Both the position numbers and the translations under genes were made by a program. DNA of 64,000 nt, taken from NCBI GenBank assembly GCA_019914995.1, contig CM034131.1, positions 7,038,501 through 7,102,500 of the forward strand. The letters are read 5' to 3'. A model generated the notes under the pieces. It was not told the origin of the DNA. It did no database searches and worked only from the letters and a program-made list of their open reading frames with translations. Below, piece by piece: positions 38,164 through 50,138 of the stretch (within the stretch, counting starts at the first letter, position 1; each line of letters opens with the position of its first letter). The stretch comes from Acanthochlamys bracteata (taxonomy: Eukaryota > Streptophyta > Magnoliopsida > Pandanales > Velloziaceae).

Positions 38164-39345
38164 TATATTATAAAGTTTATTCTAATTTAAAAGTTTAAGT
38201 TAATGAGTTTTAAAACTCTAACGTATTAACATATTTTTTATCATATTTTTATTCAATATAAAACTAATTCACATACTACTGAATCAAACAATCTTCTCCC
38301 TAACAATAAGTCACCAATATTTTTTCTCATCTGAGCATTATATCATGTACCAAATATATCAATCGCAGAATTTCAACCACTTGCTCTAAGCACCGTTATC
38401 GCATATCAAGAGTTAGCTTTAAAGCCCAGCTTCTCTAACATACTCGTCGCATATAAATTAGAGTCATAATATATGTGAGTCGTCTCGTGCGTACCATTTC
38501 TACGCAACTAAGAACTATCTATATGTTGTGATTCAAGATCACCTCGTGGCTGAGTATAAAGCTCAACTAGAAAATAAGCTGAAAATAAAGTGCAAAATAA
38601 GAAAACTGAAAGTAAAATAACAAACTTCTTGATGATTGATGTAGATGCTTGGCACCTTTAATTATAGCTTGGTCCTTTGCCAAAACTAACTATAACTCAA
38701 ACTCTAAGTTCCGTAACACATCACTTCAATTCGTAGTGAAACACTTCTTGAAGACTCTTACACAAACAGCAACTCTATTTTTTATTGAAATACTTCCTAG
38801 AGACTCCTACATAAACAAAAGATTCAGCTTTCTAATGAAACACCTATTAGAGAGTAGAGACGCATATATCAATAGAATTCCTACCGATGCATTTTTCTTT
38901 TTTGTTTCAGGTCCTTTGATCAGCACTATTACAACCCCCACATCTAACACATACGTGGGATTGTGTGTCTTCTTACACTGGCTCCTTCTGAGCAGTGCCT
39001 AAAACTTGCTCTTTTTCTGTAATCATTCTGACACCATTAAACTCTAGTTTATTTGAAATTCTTGCTCACATTTTACATAAGCATATATGAGTCGTGCTAT
39101 TCTTAATCTGCTCATCCGTTGTCAGCAAGAGCTACTACACGTATCAAATTTTCTGACAAACTTCGGGTCTAATATTACTATTGAAAAAATATAATACCGG
39201 ATGAGCTAAATAAGATAAGACACTTGAAAAGTCCGATTCATATATTAGAAAATACAATTCAATGCACAAATTTAAGCTAATGAGTTTTTGAACTCTTTAA
39301 TATATTAATATCTTTCTATATCTTATTTTTATTTAATATACAACT
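38164..39345. repeat. Direct-repeat unit, possible degenerate TRIM or LTR element
   Basis: About 100 bp at 38164-38270 is repeated in the same direction 1,077 bp further on (39241-39345). Both have TTTAAG(T/C)TAATGAGTTTT, then ACTCT and TTTTTATTTAATATA-like runs, aligned without gaps over the first 44 bases. A pyrimidine run (CTTCTCCCT, 38290-38298) follows the left copy, as a polypurine tract of a minus-strand element would. No primer site is recognised. The interior has no gene. The ends are not defined, so this is a tentative call. Confidence 0.4.
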
Positions 39346-39642
39346 AATCTACTTACTTTTAAACCCAACGGCTTCGCATTATCAATTTAATGAAGGAATT
39401 GGAAGATTTCAAAAGACAAAAACAAACAAATAAAAATGTGTTCTTTTTTAACTTACAATTTATTTTAAAATCTAAAAAGTCACTTTTAGATAAACAAAAG
39501 AATATAAAACGTCTATTTTAACTCACTTTTTTACTAAATAATATCAACTTTAAACCACCATTCAATAATACTATTTTTGATAACTCACTTTTAATAATTT
39601 ATTTTTTAAATAGCATATATTATGTTATCACACACTAAGGCT

Positions 39643-39898
39643 GCGTTTGGTAGTGCATACCAAACGCAGCTTTTTAACTTTTCTTCATTTCATATTTTTC
39701 AATACATATTTTATAAGTATTTAAAAAAATAATTTAAAATTTTAGATAGTGTAGAAAATTTTTACGTAATGAGATTTTTTTATTGCATATTTTTATTATT
39801 TTTTTGAAAGTAAAAAAAATAAAACTCATTTTTTTAAAAAAATAAAAATATTTTATATCTTAAAAAAATTTTATTTCATAAGTAATTCTAAACGTACT
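39643..39898. repeat. MITE-like element, family A, starting in a perfect hairpin
   Basis: GCTGCGTTTGGTA, then GTGCA, then TACCAAACGCAGC: a perfect 13-bp inverted repeat at the left end of the copy. The usual AT-rich interior follows, ending AAGTAATTCTAAACGTACTTT. The hairpin looks like the terminal repeat of two copies placed head to head. Confidence 0.55.
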
Positions 39899-40648
39899 TT
39901 AAAATAGAGTTGGGGAGCCAAGTTGGTTTTTTCCAATTGAGAAATGAGCTGATCACAGAAGAGAGTTAGAGCGCTGCATAGATAGCGCTGCAGGCATTAA
40001 GCATTTAAGCTTAGCTGGTACCCACACATATATCATATGTGTATGTATTAAATTTCAATTGAATTAAAAGAAATGGGTACAGGAAATTCAGACCATGCAG
40101 AGAGCATGCCATGGAGCGCCCCGTGGACCAAACCTTCATTATTCATTCATGAATCACGAAGATGAATATTAAAAATTTTTATTATAAAAAAGCATTAACT
40201 ACCTTCACGCATTCCTTAGCCAACACTGTATAGCTAGCTATATATTGCGTGAATGATCTGGTCTTCCACCGTAGCTCACTAGGATACGTAGTATATAACG
40301 ACTAACGATTTTGCCTTCGATGTACTATCAATTCCAGCCATGAATTCAACCTCTTGTTCTTCTTCATCAGTTATATTTCTAACTAACTCGAACTTGAGCC
40401 TATCTATATCCTACATTTATATATAAGCGTTTATAGCATGTCAATGAATGAGACTTGAAATAAGATTAGCCACACACATGTTGTGGTGTTGTAATATGAA
40501 CACGAGAGACTACTACTGTTACTTACGCAATATCATGAATATGTTCATATGATATAAGATTTTCCGTTTTTCTTTTGTTTCTTTAGACTCTGTATTAACA
40601 AATATATATATATATATATATATAAATACTTTCAAATACTTTTTTTCC

Positions 40649-40973
40649 GATCTATGATTAGAATAATTTTTAAATTTAATATTTATCGTTAAATGTGAAG
40701 AAATAAGTTAAAAACGTATTCACAAAATTCAGCTGAATCGGAGCACGATTAATTTTTATTTGATCACTTGATCAAGATGATAGAAATAAATAAAAATTAA
40801 AAATATATATATTATATTATTTTTATCATTTTGATCAAGTAGTCGGATGGATGGAAGTTGATTCGTGATTCGGTTAGGTAAAATTTTGTAAAAAAATTTC
40901 TAACTCATTATTCTTCATATTTAACAGTGAAGATTAAGTTAAAAATTACTCATACCATAAATCAGAAACGAAA
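40649..40973. repeat. Foldback element (family C) with arms of about 130 bp
   Basis: The left arm (40649-40782) and right arm (40824-40973) are imperfect reverse complements around a short TATATA-rich loop. Left GAATAATTTTTAAATTTAAT pairs with right ATTAAGTTAAAAATTACTC. Left TTGATCACTTGATCAAGATG pairs with right CATTTTGATCAAGTAGTCGG. No ORF. Related to 57284-57590. Confidence 0.65.
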
Positions 40974-41344
40974 CGTTCAGAAGTGCTCCTATTTTTGTTT
41001 TCATATATATTAATGGAATCAATTTGATTGAGACCCGTCGTGGATGAGCTGATTCCTCCAATGTTCATGGGCCTTCATGGTTTCACAAAAGTTATTCGGT
41101 TCCCAGGAAAAGCCCAAACTAGCAAGACCCCTCCTTTTTATTATACGGTCCCAGGAAAATGTTCAGCTCACTCTATATAATATAGAAAAAGATACGAAAT
41201 TATTTTTGTACTTTATTTAAAATATAAAAAATCAATTTACTTTAAACAATATTATTTATAATAAATTATTTTTAGTAACTTATCTTTTATTAAATTATAT
41301 TTTATTAAAAATAAACTAGTATCACGAGACGAATCTCTATTAAA

Positions 41345-41632
41345 CTATTGCATTTAGGACGTATTTTAAATACACGTAATTGAATTTTATAAAATTAAAT
41401 TTTGTAAAAGTAAAATTTTTTGAAAAGTAGGATTCCATAAAAGCAAATTTTGAAATGATATTTGAAATAAATAAAGAAAATTTTAAAATTAAATTTTAAT
41501 ATAACTGAAATTAGGTGTGAAAATAAAAATGAAGTTCGAAATGGTAATTGAAATACGTGAAGTGATCGAACTCAAAATTTGAAAAAAAAGAAGAAGTAAA
41601 GTTTAGTGTATTTGAAACAAACATATAGTTGT
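41345..41632. repeat. MITE-like element, family B
   Basis: It begins GGACGTATTTTAAATACACG and ends TTTAGTGTATTTGAAACAAAC, imperfect inverted ends. The interior shares TGAAGTTCGAAATGGTAATT-type words with the 36.0- and 53.6-kb copies. Confidence 0.55.
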
Positions 41633-42690
41633 TTTTGTTAAAATGAGAATTTTGTTTACAGAATCGCCCAGCGTTAAGAGTTTAAACTCATGTACGCATA
41701 GAAAATGAAAAAATATTAAATCACTAGGCGACGTAAGGATTGACGTCAATTGATGAAGTGAAACAAGGAAACGTCATTTAAAAAAATGGAATTTTGTGGG
41801 AATGAGTGAATGCAGAAATAGGACAGGTACCAAAAAGAAAACAATTATTAGGAACAAAGGGCAAAGAAAAGCAAGGGAACCAAATGAAAAATTATTGAAT
41901 TGAAAGATAGGAGATAGGCAAGAGTCAAGCAAGTGGACCTCTTATGTTTGAAAAAATGGATTAGAGAGAATGTCATTAGATATGAGTCATGGCCTCATGG
42001 GTTACCCACGTTCATGCTTTAATTATATAAAATAAGTCTCATAAAAATAAATTTTAATAAAAAATAAATTTGCTGAAGTAAAATTAATAATAATAATTAA
42101 TTTATATGAAATAAAATTTGAATTAAAGTAAAATTTAGTATAAAAATAAAATTCAAAATAATAATTAAAATGTATGAAGTAATAAAATTTAAAATCTAAA
42201 CAGAGAAACCGAAGTTCTTTTTAATTAAGTATGCCATAATCATTCTATTTTTTGTTTAATCCTTATAGGATAGTGGACTCGTAGGCAAATTAATTAATAA
42301 TTATGAAACATTGTCAAGCATAAAAATGAATGCATGGAATTTTTATCACTACAAGAACCACCCATTTGATACTTAAATAGTTTATTTATAGCACTTGCAT
42401 GTTGGTGGTTAATTCTCTTGCCTTCTTCGTTGGCGTTACGAGAGTGTCTTAAAAAATATTTTTTTTAAAACAAAAATATCTTTATTAAATTTTAAAAAAA
42501 TAACCTATTTTTGTATTTAAAAAATAATAATATATAATAATAAAATTTTAGAAGAGAAAGAAAAGCTATTTTTTAAATAAAATGACAAACAGCTCTAAAA
42601 ATGGGAGAAAAAGAAAGATAAAACTATACCAATGCAGATCAAGCACCCGGTGCAAACAAAACGTTCGTGGTGATATTTGATAGTATTTTT

Positions 42691-43247
42691 TAGAAATGAC
42701 AATTCGGATTGCCGCGTCAAGTTTGTATCGATTTATATAATTATCGGATTAAAATTATTCAATTTTAGCTCAATCTATTTATTTATATGAGTCAAAATTA
42801 TCAACCCTAATTTAATCTATTTAATAATCGAATTAAATTCGGATCGATCTATTTAATTTCTAAAACTATTAAAATAAAATTATAAATATTAATTTCTAAC
42901 AATAATATATATAAATATTAATTATGATATATCTAAAAAATATTAATTTTGATAAAATTTATAAAATAAGTTAAATTAGTTAAATTAAGATATATTAAGA
43001 AATATATATACAAATTAATTTAAATTTTTTGATAGTATTCTCTAATTATTATGTAATATATACTATATCAATAATTAAATGGGTTAATTTTGGATCAATC
43101 AAAATTCTGTCCGAATTTGTTTAAATTTTTGGGTCAATTTCGGGTCTATCCAAAATTGATTCAAACTTGACTAAAGTTTGTCCGAATCCGATTTTTTTAG
43201 ATCGATTTCGGATCAGATTCATGGATCGAATAAAAATTGTCATCCCT
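42691..43247. repeat. AT-rich element with inverted ends (AGRRATGACAATT)
   Basis: Left end AGAAATGACAATTCGGATTG. Right end read backwards is AGGGATGACAATTTTTATTC. The interior is dominated by repeated CGAATC/GGATCG/AATTTCGG phrases and non-coding AT-rich DNA. It looks like a non-autonomous DNA transposon of a type common in dicots. The target duplication is unclear. Confidence 0.5.
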
Positions 43248-44574
43248 ATTATTTTTCAATACTTACTAATAAATTATTTTAATTATTTACTAAAATTTTA
43301 TAATATTTTTAATTATTTAAGTTTAAAAATATAGCTGAATTACTTATTAATAAATTTTATATTATTATAATTATTATTATTATTTTAAAATAAAAATTAA
43401 ATTTAGTTTTTAAACAAATAAAAATAAACTTTTTTAAAAGGCTGCCCATTAGACATTGATACGGAGAACTACATATATCGACTATGGATTTGTTCTTTGT
43501 ATGTGAATTAACTTTTTAAAAAAAAGAAATTTCAAGAAACAAATTTTTGATAATAAGTTGAAAAAGATAATTACTACCAAATATATAGTTTTTAAAAAAA
43601 ATTTTGAGGCCAAAAAAAAAACACACTCTCTATAAAGAAAAACGCCGATTCTTCGCACTGTGTCCATACTATTGCAAAAGCCATACCAATTTTTAACAAA
43701 TTATTTTAGAAAAATGTCAGTAACTACTTTCCAAAAGAATGAAGAATATTCACTTCAAATAGAAAACAAAAATATGAATTTATCAAAAAATTATATGATA
43801 TTGTGGAGTTTTAAAAAGAAAATACTTTAGATGATCTTATGGAGATTCGCTTGCGCTTATTTAATTAAGTTAGCCTTCATCTGAAAGGAACTTAATTTTA
43901 TAGGAAACTAAAACGCTGGCTGATTCTTAGTGCAAATATAAATACCTAAAGCTTCGAATACATAATTGCTTAAGCATTTGTTTAAATTACTTCAATTTTT
44001 TTAATTGCTATGGATAGGAGATTTATCCAATTACATATTTTCGCGTGTATGCTTACTCGTTCTTTCATATATTTTCATTTTATAGTTCTTTTTAAAAATT
44101 GTTTTAAAATATGGCAAATTAAGTGAACGTTTCTTTTCGTCAATTAAAGAAAAAATTTCGCTATCAACAATAATAATTAACTGATATTGGTTGAGAAACG
44201 TGCGGAGGAAACTAATTCTTCACAAGCAATCCAGATGAAATTAACTAACTAGGAAAAATAAAATCAAAATGAAACCACTAATTTGAATTATTTTTCAAGA
44301 AGTTCAGACATTTTTAGAGAGTGTTAGTATTATATTTTCAAAAAATAATTTTTAATTTTTCAGTTCATATTTTTTAATAAATTTTTTATAAATTTTAATT
44401 ATATTAAATTTAGTTAAATTAACGTTCATAAAAAATAAATTGGATATGAATTCGCTAAATGTAAAATAAAATAAAAAATAGAATATAAATTCAAATTTAA
44501 AAATTTTATATTGATGCAATTGACGTACATCCTGAAAGTTGATAAAAATCATAAGTTGTATATTTATATAGGCC

Positions 44575-44797
44575 TGTTTGGTTTAGCCTTTCTCAAATAC
44601 TATTTTTTAATTTTTAATTATATATTTTAATATATATTTTATAAATATTTATAAAAAAATTTATATAATATTTTTTTATTATATATTTTTATTATTTTTT
44701 TAAAATAATAAAAATAAAATTATTTATTAAAAAAATAATAATATTTTTTATTATAAAAAAAATTTGATTCTATAAGCACTTTCATATGCACTCATTT
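44575..44797. repeat. MITE-like element, family A
   Basis: Starts near TGTTTGGTTTAGCC, ends near CTATAAGCACTTTCATATGC, with the shared TTTTAATATATATTTTATAA interior. Confidence 0.5.
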
Positions 44798-45099
44798 TTA
44801 CGAACAACTTTCATACCTATTGTTATTTCTTATATTAAATTATTCATTATTGTTTACAGGAGTTCTGAACTAAAGGTGCACATATGCTATTATGTCATAG
44901 ACATAGCCGTCTCATCTTCTAACTGAAATAACTGTTTATAACGCCACAATGATTATTATTATACATAAGGTCTTATATAAATTTCTAAAGACATCATTAT
45001 GATCCCTTGTTTAAAAAACTTTAACCAAAAAAAACTGTAAAACAAAGGCCACACACCAAAAAAAAAAAAAAAGAACTCTTCACTATGACACGAAGTTAA

Positions 45100-45325
45100 A
45101 GGGCATATTTTAATCTCAAAAATCTCTACTTCACTTTTTTAGAATTTAAATTTTATTTTTTAATATATTTTAATTATTATTTTAAATTTTAATCAAAATT
45201 GAACTCTCAATTTTAATCAAAATTTATTTCCATCAAACTTTTTTTTATCAAATTTTACTTTACTTTTACGAAATTTAATTTTATAAAACTTTCTTTGATG
45301 TATTAAAACATGCCCTAATAAAACA
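45100..45325. repeat. MITE-like element, family B
   Basis: It begins AAAGGGCATATTTTAATCTC and ends GATGTATTAAAACATGCCCT, imperfect inverted ends. The interior contains TTTACTTTTACGAAATTTAA as in the 3.5- and 53.4-kb copies. Confidence 0.55.
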
Positions 45326-45554
45326 AGAAAATATATTAATGAAAATGTTAGGTGTGATTATGAATGATTGTTGTTGTTGTTGTTATTAATTGCTGTTCTA
45401 ATGTCAAACCAAACCACTTCTCTCCTTCTCTTCCTGCACGTTCCATTCTCTTCTTTTCTATTTATTTTAACTCCCTTGTGCCCCCACTACTCTTAATAAT
45501 TTCTCACAAATTTCCGACCCTTCTCTGTTTCTTTTTTCTTCTCTTCCTTCAATC

Positions 45555-45563
45555 TATATATAT
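45555..45563 (+). promoter_or_regulatory. TATA box of the VUP-like gene
   Basis: CTATATATATGAG is 78-86 bp before the start codon, giving a predicted leader of about 50 nt. A (TTG)n run precedes it near 45367-45386. Confidence 0.6.
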
Positions 45564-45640
45564 GAGCACTTGTTCTTAGAACAAAACTACAAATCCAACT
45601 AACCAAACCTCTCCAGCTAGCTAGCTATTAAATCTTTGAT

Positions 45641-46468
45641 ATGGAGAATACAAGCAACTCCTCAATGAGCAGAGCTGCAATTTCTTCAATGAATCAAAGC
45701 TCTTACTGCTCCTACTCGTCTGATCATAGCAATGCGGAGAGTGGTTGGACAACTTACTTAGAAGATTTCATGGTTTCAGAAGACGAGAAAAAGAAAAGCA
45801 ATAAAGAAACTAGTGAGTGTGCATATTCTAGTTATTGGACTGAATCTTCAACTTCTTCAATGGTATCGGACGCTGCTTCGTGCACTGCATGGAAGTTGTT
45901 CGCAGCCGTTGATCATCAGACACCGGCGAAGAAGTTGAGGAGTGTTAGGAGGAGGAAGGTATTGGATGAAGACAAGTTAGAGGACACTGCTAGCTCTCCT
46001 GTCAATAGCCCTAAGGTAATAAATTCATTCTATGTTAATTTTTTAAGGAATTTTTTTTTCAATTTAATTTTCTGACTTTTGTAATTTTTGGGCTTCTTGA
46101 TATTTTCCAACATCTTTTAACTTTCCAAAGTTTTGTTGGTTTACAGATTAGTGATTTGAGTTATCTTAGTATGTCTCCAAGGAACGAACTTGAAAAGAGA
46201 AACACTTCTGATCAGGTAAATTAATATTTCTTCTTTACATGTCTTATGGAAGTTGGATTTTTTTAATGATATTTACCTGTGTGTATAGGAGAAGAGATCA
46301 TTTAGGTATGGAGCGAGTACTGAAGAACAAAAAAGAAGGGAAACCACAATGAACAGCAGTAGTGAGTTGAGGTTCAGTGAGAGCATTAACAATGATGAAC
46401 GTGCAGACTTGAAAAAGAAGGGACTATGCTTGGTTCCTTTGTCAATGTTAGTAGATTTTCTTGGATAA
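45641..46468 (+). CDS. VUP1-like (vascular-related unknown protein) family member
   Basis: This is a small plant-specific, probably nuclear protein; Arabidopsis VUP genes are linked to vascular expression and altered growth when overexpressed, but the molecular role is not known. The three exons are 45641-46015, 46147-46215 and 46289-46468, in phase 0 at each junction, giving 207 aa. Family marks are ESGWTTYLEDF (33-43), SSMVSDAAS (72-80), a basic nuclear-signal-like stretch (KKLRSVRRRK, 97-106), EDTASSPVNSPK (114-125) and the C-terminal LKKKGLCLVPLSMLVDFLG. The N-terminus is Ser-rich. The first ATG after the TATA box is used. The ESGWTTYLED block also recalls the SOFL family, which may be related. 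Assignment rests on remembered family motifs. Confidence 0.85.
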
Positions 46469-47988
46469 ATTTAAATTACAAATTGCATTTTATGTACAAA
46501 GATTTATTGTCACGAGCAGATGACAAGTATCTGCCTCAGTCTATATACGAAGAAATTTGTGTATATGAATATATGTATAATACTTCTGTTGATTTCTCTG
46601 TATATTTGAAAAAGAAATGAATATCAGTTGCCTTTGTTTTAGTGCAAAGAAAGAGAAAAAAGAACTTTCATGAATTGTAGATGGCAGTTATACTATGTTT
46701 GCAATCCACCATATCAACAACAATACTGCTACTTATCAAGATCGTTCTGTCCATAATATGATTATGATTGATGTATTAATATATAATTAAATAAAAATTA
46801 TTAATAATATTAATTTTTTAATTATTAAAATTATTATTTATTAATACGTTTTCGATCAATCAGGTGCAAGACATACAGATTGATAATAGAAATGTTGACC
46901 TTATCCTACTCTTTTCCTAAATAATTTTCTATTCTTCCACTCGATGCTTTTTAGGTATGTTTTTTAACAATAAGCCACTTCCGATTCATTTTTAAAGAAC
47001 ACAAAAAATTACTCCCACTCATTTTTTTTGAAAAATATAAAAATTTTATTCACTTCTAATAATACTATTTATATTACTTATTATTCAATAATTTTACAGT
47101 TCAAGTGCCATCATGTTTAGTTTATTTCAAACCTTGATTATCAAAGATAAGTATCAGTAAGATTCTGAGCAAATTCTACCTGATTCTACTGATTTCTTCC
47201 ATTCAAAATGACTTTTAATTGGTGAAGCACAACTCAATTAAATGATTCGCCTCTACTTTCATCACACAACAACAAGCTTCTCAATATTTTTTTCCTTCAT
47301 TCAAGCTAACAACATGCTGGTATGCTCTGTTATCACTGAAAAGAACTACTACTGTGACTCTGTGCTGAGTTCTTTAGTTTGGTCACAGCAGAGAACTTGA
47401 CTTCAATTTGTTTTGAAATTTGATATTGAAAAATCGTCATAACATTATCAGCTCGCTGATGCAACTGCAAGCCACTCACTCCCCCCTATTGAAAGGTGCA
47501 TTGTACCAGAGCAGCTGGAAATTCTTTTAAAATTTTTTGAATCTTTTTTAAAATCTAATCCAATAATGTGGAGTGCAATATGCATAGAAAACATTGCATA
47601 CAGTTTCTTTCTGTATATGTGAGTGCCACCATTCATCTTATACTTGATAAATATATAATCAGTGGAAGAACAAGATTGGCTCCCTTGTTCTATAAACTAT
47701 AAGAACAGGATATTCTTCTTGTTTCTTTTTTTTTTTTAAATAAATTTTTGCTTGCAAAATTTTATATTTCAAGTGATATGCGACCCTTGTTGTGATTTAC
47801 AATATTATTTGATATGCCAAAGTTTACTTATTCCTACAGGCGTTATAAACAAAATGTTTAACAACAAGATTAGCGAACTGATCAGCTTAAATTAAGCCAT
47901 CTGTGTCTGGACTTTAATAAACAAATCCTTATATAAGTTAATAGTAAGCACAATCATTATTTCTTTAGTCTGAAAGAGTAACAGGTTC
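46469..47988. other. Intergenic region with no visible gene
   Basis: It holds the 3' UTR of the VUP-like gene, then unique DNA of mixed composition. A T-rich run sits at 47728-47740. No repeat boundary was recognised before the Copia target duplication AGATT at 47989-47993. Confidence 0.45.
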
Positions 47989-47993
47989 AGATT

Positions 47994-48130
47994 TGAAACA
48001 ATTGATGAAAAAAAATAATAATAGAATTGAGTATGATGAATAATAATAATTAGAATTTATATCGTACGAATATTTATAAAGTACATATAATGAGCTTGTC
48101 TTACATATAGCCTAATAATACAGTCTAATA
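47994..48130 (-). repeat. 3' LTR of Copia copy 2
   Basis: 137 bp, direct repeat of 52696-52831. It is followed on the + strand by TTCTCCCTCAAATTCATGAT, the complement of a polypurine tract. Confidence 0.9.
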
Positions 48131-48143
48131 TTCTCCCTCAAAT

Positions 48144-50095
48144 TCATGATGGGTCAAACAATATGAGTTTGTTCAATAATATTTGAAATCTCAGTGTCGG
48201 ATGCGATTTTGTAAAGAAATCTGCCAGTTGATCAGTAGAGGCAATATGTGATAAAAAAATAGTACCTGACAAAAAATGTTCACGAACGATGTGACAGTCA
48301 ATCTCAATATGTTTCGTTCGTTCATGAAAAACTGAATTGCTTGTAATCTGAATAGCAATCCGATTGTCACAGTAAAGAGTAGTAGCTTTTACAAAAGTAA
48401 TCCCCATATCAATAAGTAATTTTCGCACATAAATAATCTCTCTTGTGGTAGCAGCCATAGCTCGATACTCGACTTCTGTTGAAGAACAAGCAACGACATT
48501 CTGTTTCTTACTGTGCCACGAAATCAATGAATCACCAATAAATAAGCAGAAACCTATAGTAGAACGTCTAGTGATTGGATCACCAGCCCAATCTGCATCA
48601 GTAAAAACTCAAAGCTCCAAAGTAGATGTGGAAGATATAAACAAAGAGCGAGAAATAGTGTTTTGAAGATATTTGAGAATCCTGAGTAAAGTACTGCATG
48701 AGAAATGTCTGGCCTAGTCATACAAAGATAGACAAGCTAACCGACAAGCCGTCTCTACCGAGTAGGATCTGTGAGAGGCTCACCATCTGCAAGACGAAGT
48801 TTCACATGAAGCTCTAAAGGGGTATCAACCGTCCGACTATCAGATAAGCCTGCAGATTTAATAATGTCAGAAGTATATTTTTGTTGAGAAATAAAAATTT
48901 CTCTAGTACTTTACGCAATCTCTAATCCAAGAAAATAGCGTAGATATCCAAGATCCTTAATCTGAAACTATTGATGTAGGTGCTTTTTCGTGGCTGCAAT
49001 ACCTGCAATATCATCCCTGTTAAAATTATATCATCTACATATAATAACAGGAGTATCCGCCCTTGCGGTAAAAACCGCACAAATAAAGAGTGATCTTGAG
49101 AACTCTGCAATAGCTCGACGAAAACACTCAAACCAAGCTCTAAGAACCTATTTGAGTCCATAAATAGCACGACGAAGACGACATACATGACCCGGAAGAG
49201 TAGAAAGACCCGGAGGTGGCTGCATATAAACAACATCCGATAATGTACCATGAAGAAAAGCATTCTTCATATCCATCTGATAAAGAGGCCACTGACGTAT
49301 AGCAGCGATTGCTAATAGAGTAAGAACAGTAGTCATCTGGGCAACAGGAGCAAATGTCTCATCATAATCAATCACATGCTCCTGAGTAAAGCTTCTAGCA
49401 ACAAGACGAGCCTTATGTCTCCCAATGGAGCCATCAGGTTGATATTTAACCTTAAAAACCCATTTGCAACTGATAGGCTGTACTCTCTCCGGTAATGGAA
49501 CTACATTCCGATTATCTATCTGCTAAAATGCACGAAACTTCTCTGCCATTGCCTCTCGCCACTCATGGTACTGAATTACCTTTTGGTAAGAATTAAGTTC
49601 ACGAGCAGTATGAATAACAGTAAGAAATGAATGAAACTGTGGAGAGTAGGAGGTGAGGGTGGCAAAACCAAACCTATCATGCGGGCCTGAACAATCTGGT
49701 GTAAAACGAGTAAGAGGACGATGAGGATGTTGTGACTGACGAACAAGTGGTGGTGGAGATGTAGATAAACTGGATATTGGTGAAATTGGAGAAGAATGAG
49801 CAGGATCCTCGTTAGCCAGCGTTTGTGTCGTCGAAAAAGGGGCGGTATCAATAGAGAGAAGTAATGGAGTAGGATTTATAGATATGTGAGAAGAGTCAGA
49901 TGAACTGGATGAAAGAGAATATGATGGTGTTAGAAATTGAACATCAGGAAGTGAAGAGGAAAAAAAAGAAGAGTCCTCAAGAAAAGTAACGTGACGAGAA
50001 ATGCGAAGTCGGCGTGCTATGGGATCATAACATCGATACTCCTTATGTTCCGAACTAATGCCAAGCAAGACACACTTGACTGATCGAGCAGTCAA
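48144..50095 (-). pseudogene. Copia copy 2 reverse transcriptase and RNase H, broken
   Basis: 50095-49523 is the integrase C-terminal/linker region ([30 protein letters not shown]). RT follows: DYDETFAPVAQMTTVLTLLA, QMDMKNAFLHGTL, YMQPPPGLS and YGLK before a stop at 49148-49150. The YVDD block (GRILLLLYVDDIILTG) is in another frame near 49020-49070. The same TAG found in copy 1 follows in HLHQ*FQ (near 48970). RNase H (ACSSTEVEYRAMAATTREII, DNRIAIQI, STDQLADFFTKSHPT) ends at 48144. At least three breaks. Confidence 0.88.
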
Positions 50096-50138
50096 TTTTG
50101 TCCGCTCCGTCGGAGGAAGTAGAACAAAACAAGTGCAC

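Larger units (their letters stand above)
35221..45550. other. 10-kb AT-rich intergenic region rich in short elements
   Basis: No supported gene in over 10 kb. The stretch is built of MITE-like copies (families A and B), a foldback element, a CGAATC-type element with inverted ends, a degenerate direct-repeat unit at 38.16-39.35 kb, TA microsatellites (37779-37801 and 40601-40622) and unique AT-rich DNA. Confidence 0.6.

Noticed and set aside
38649-39002. 117-codon open frame between the direct repeats
   Set aside because: Low-complexity composition, no domain. Most likely non-coding interior of a small repeat element.
46426-46620. 64-codon open frame at the end of the VUP-like gene
   Set aside because: Overlaps the last VUP exon in a different frame; the family C-terminus GLCLVPLSM is in the other frame.
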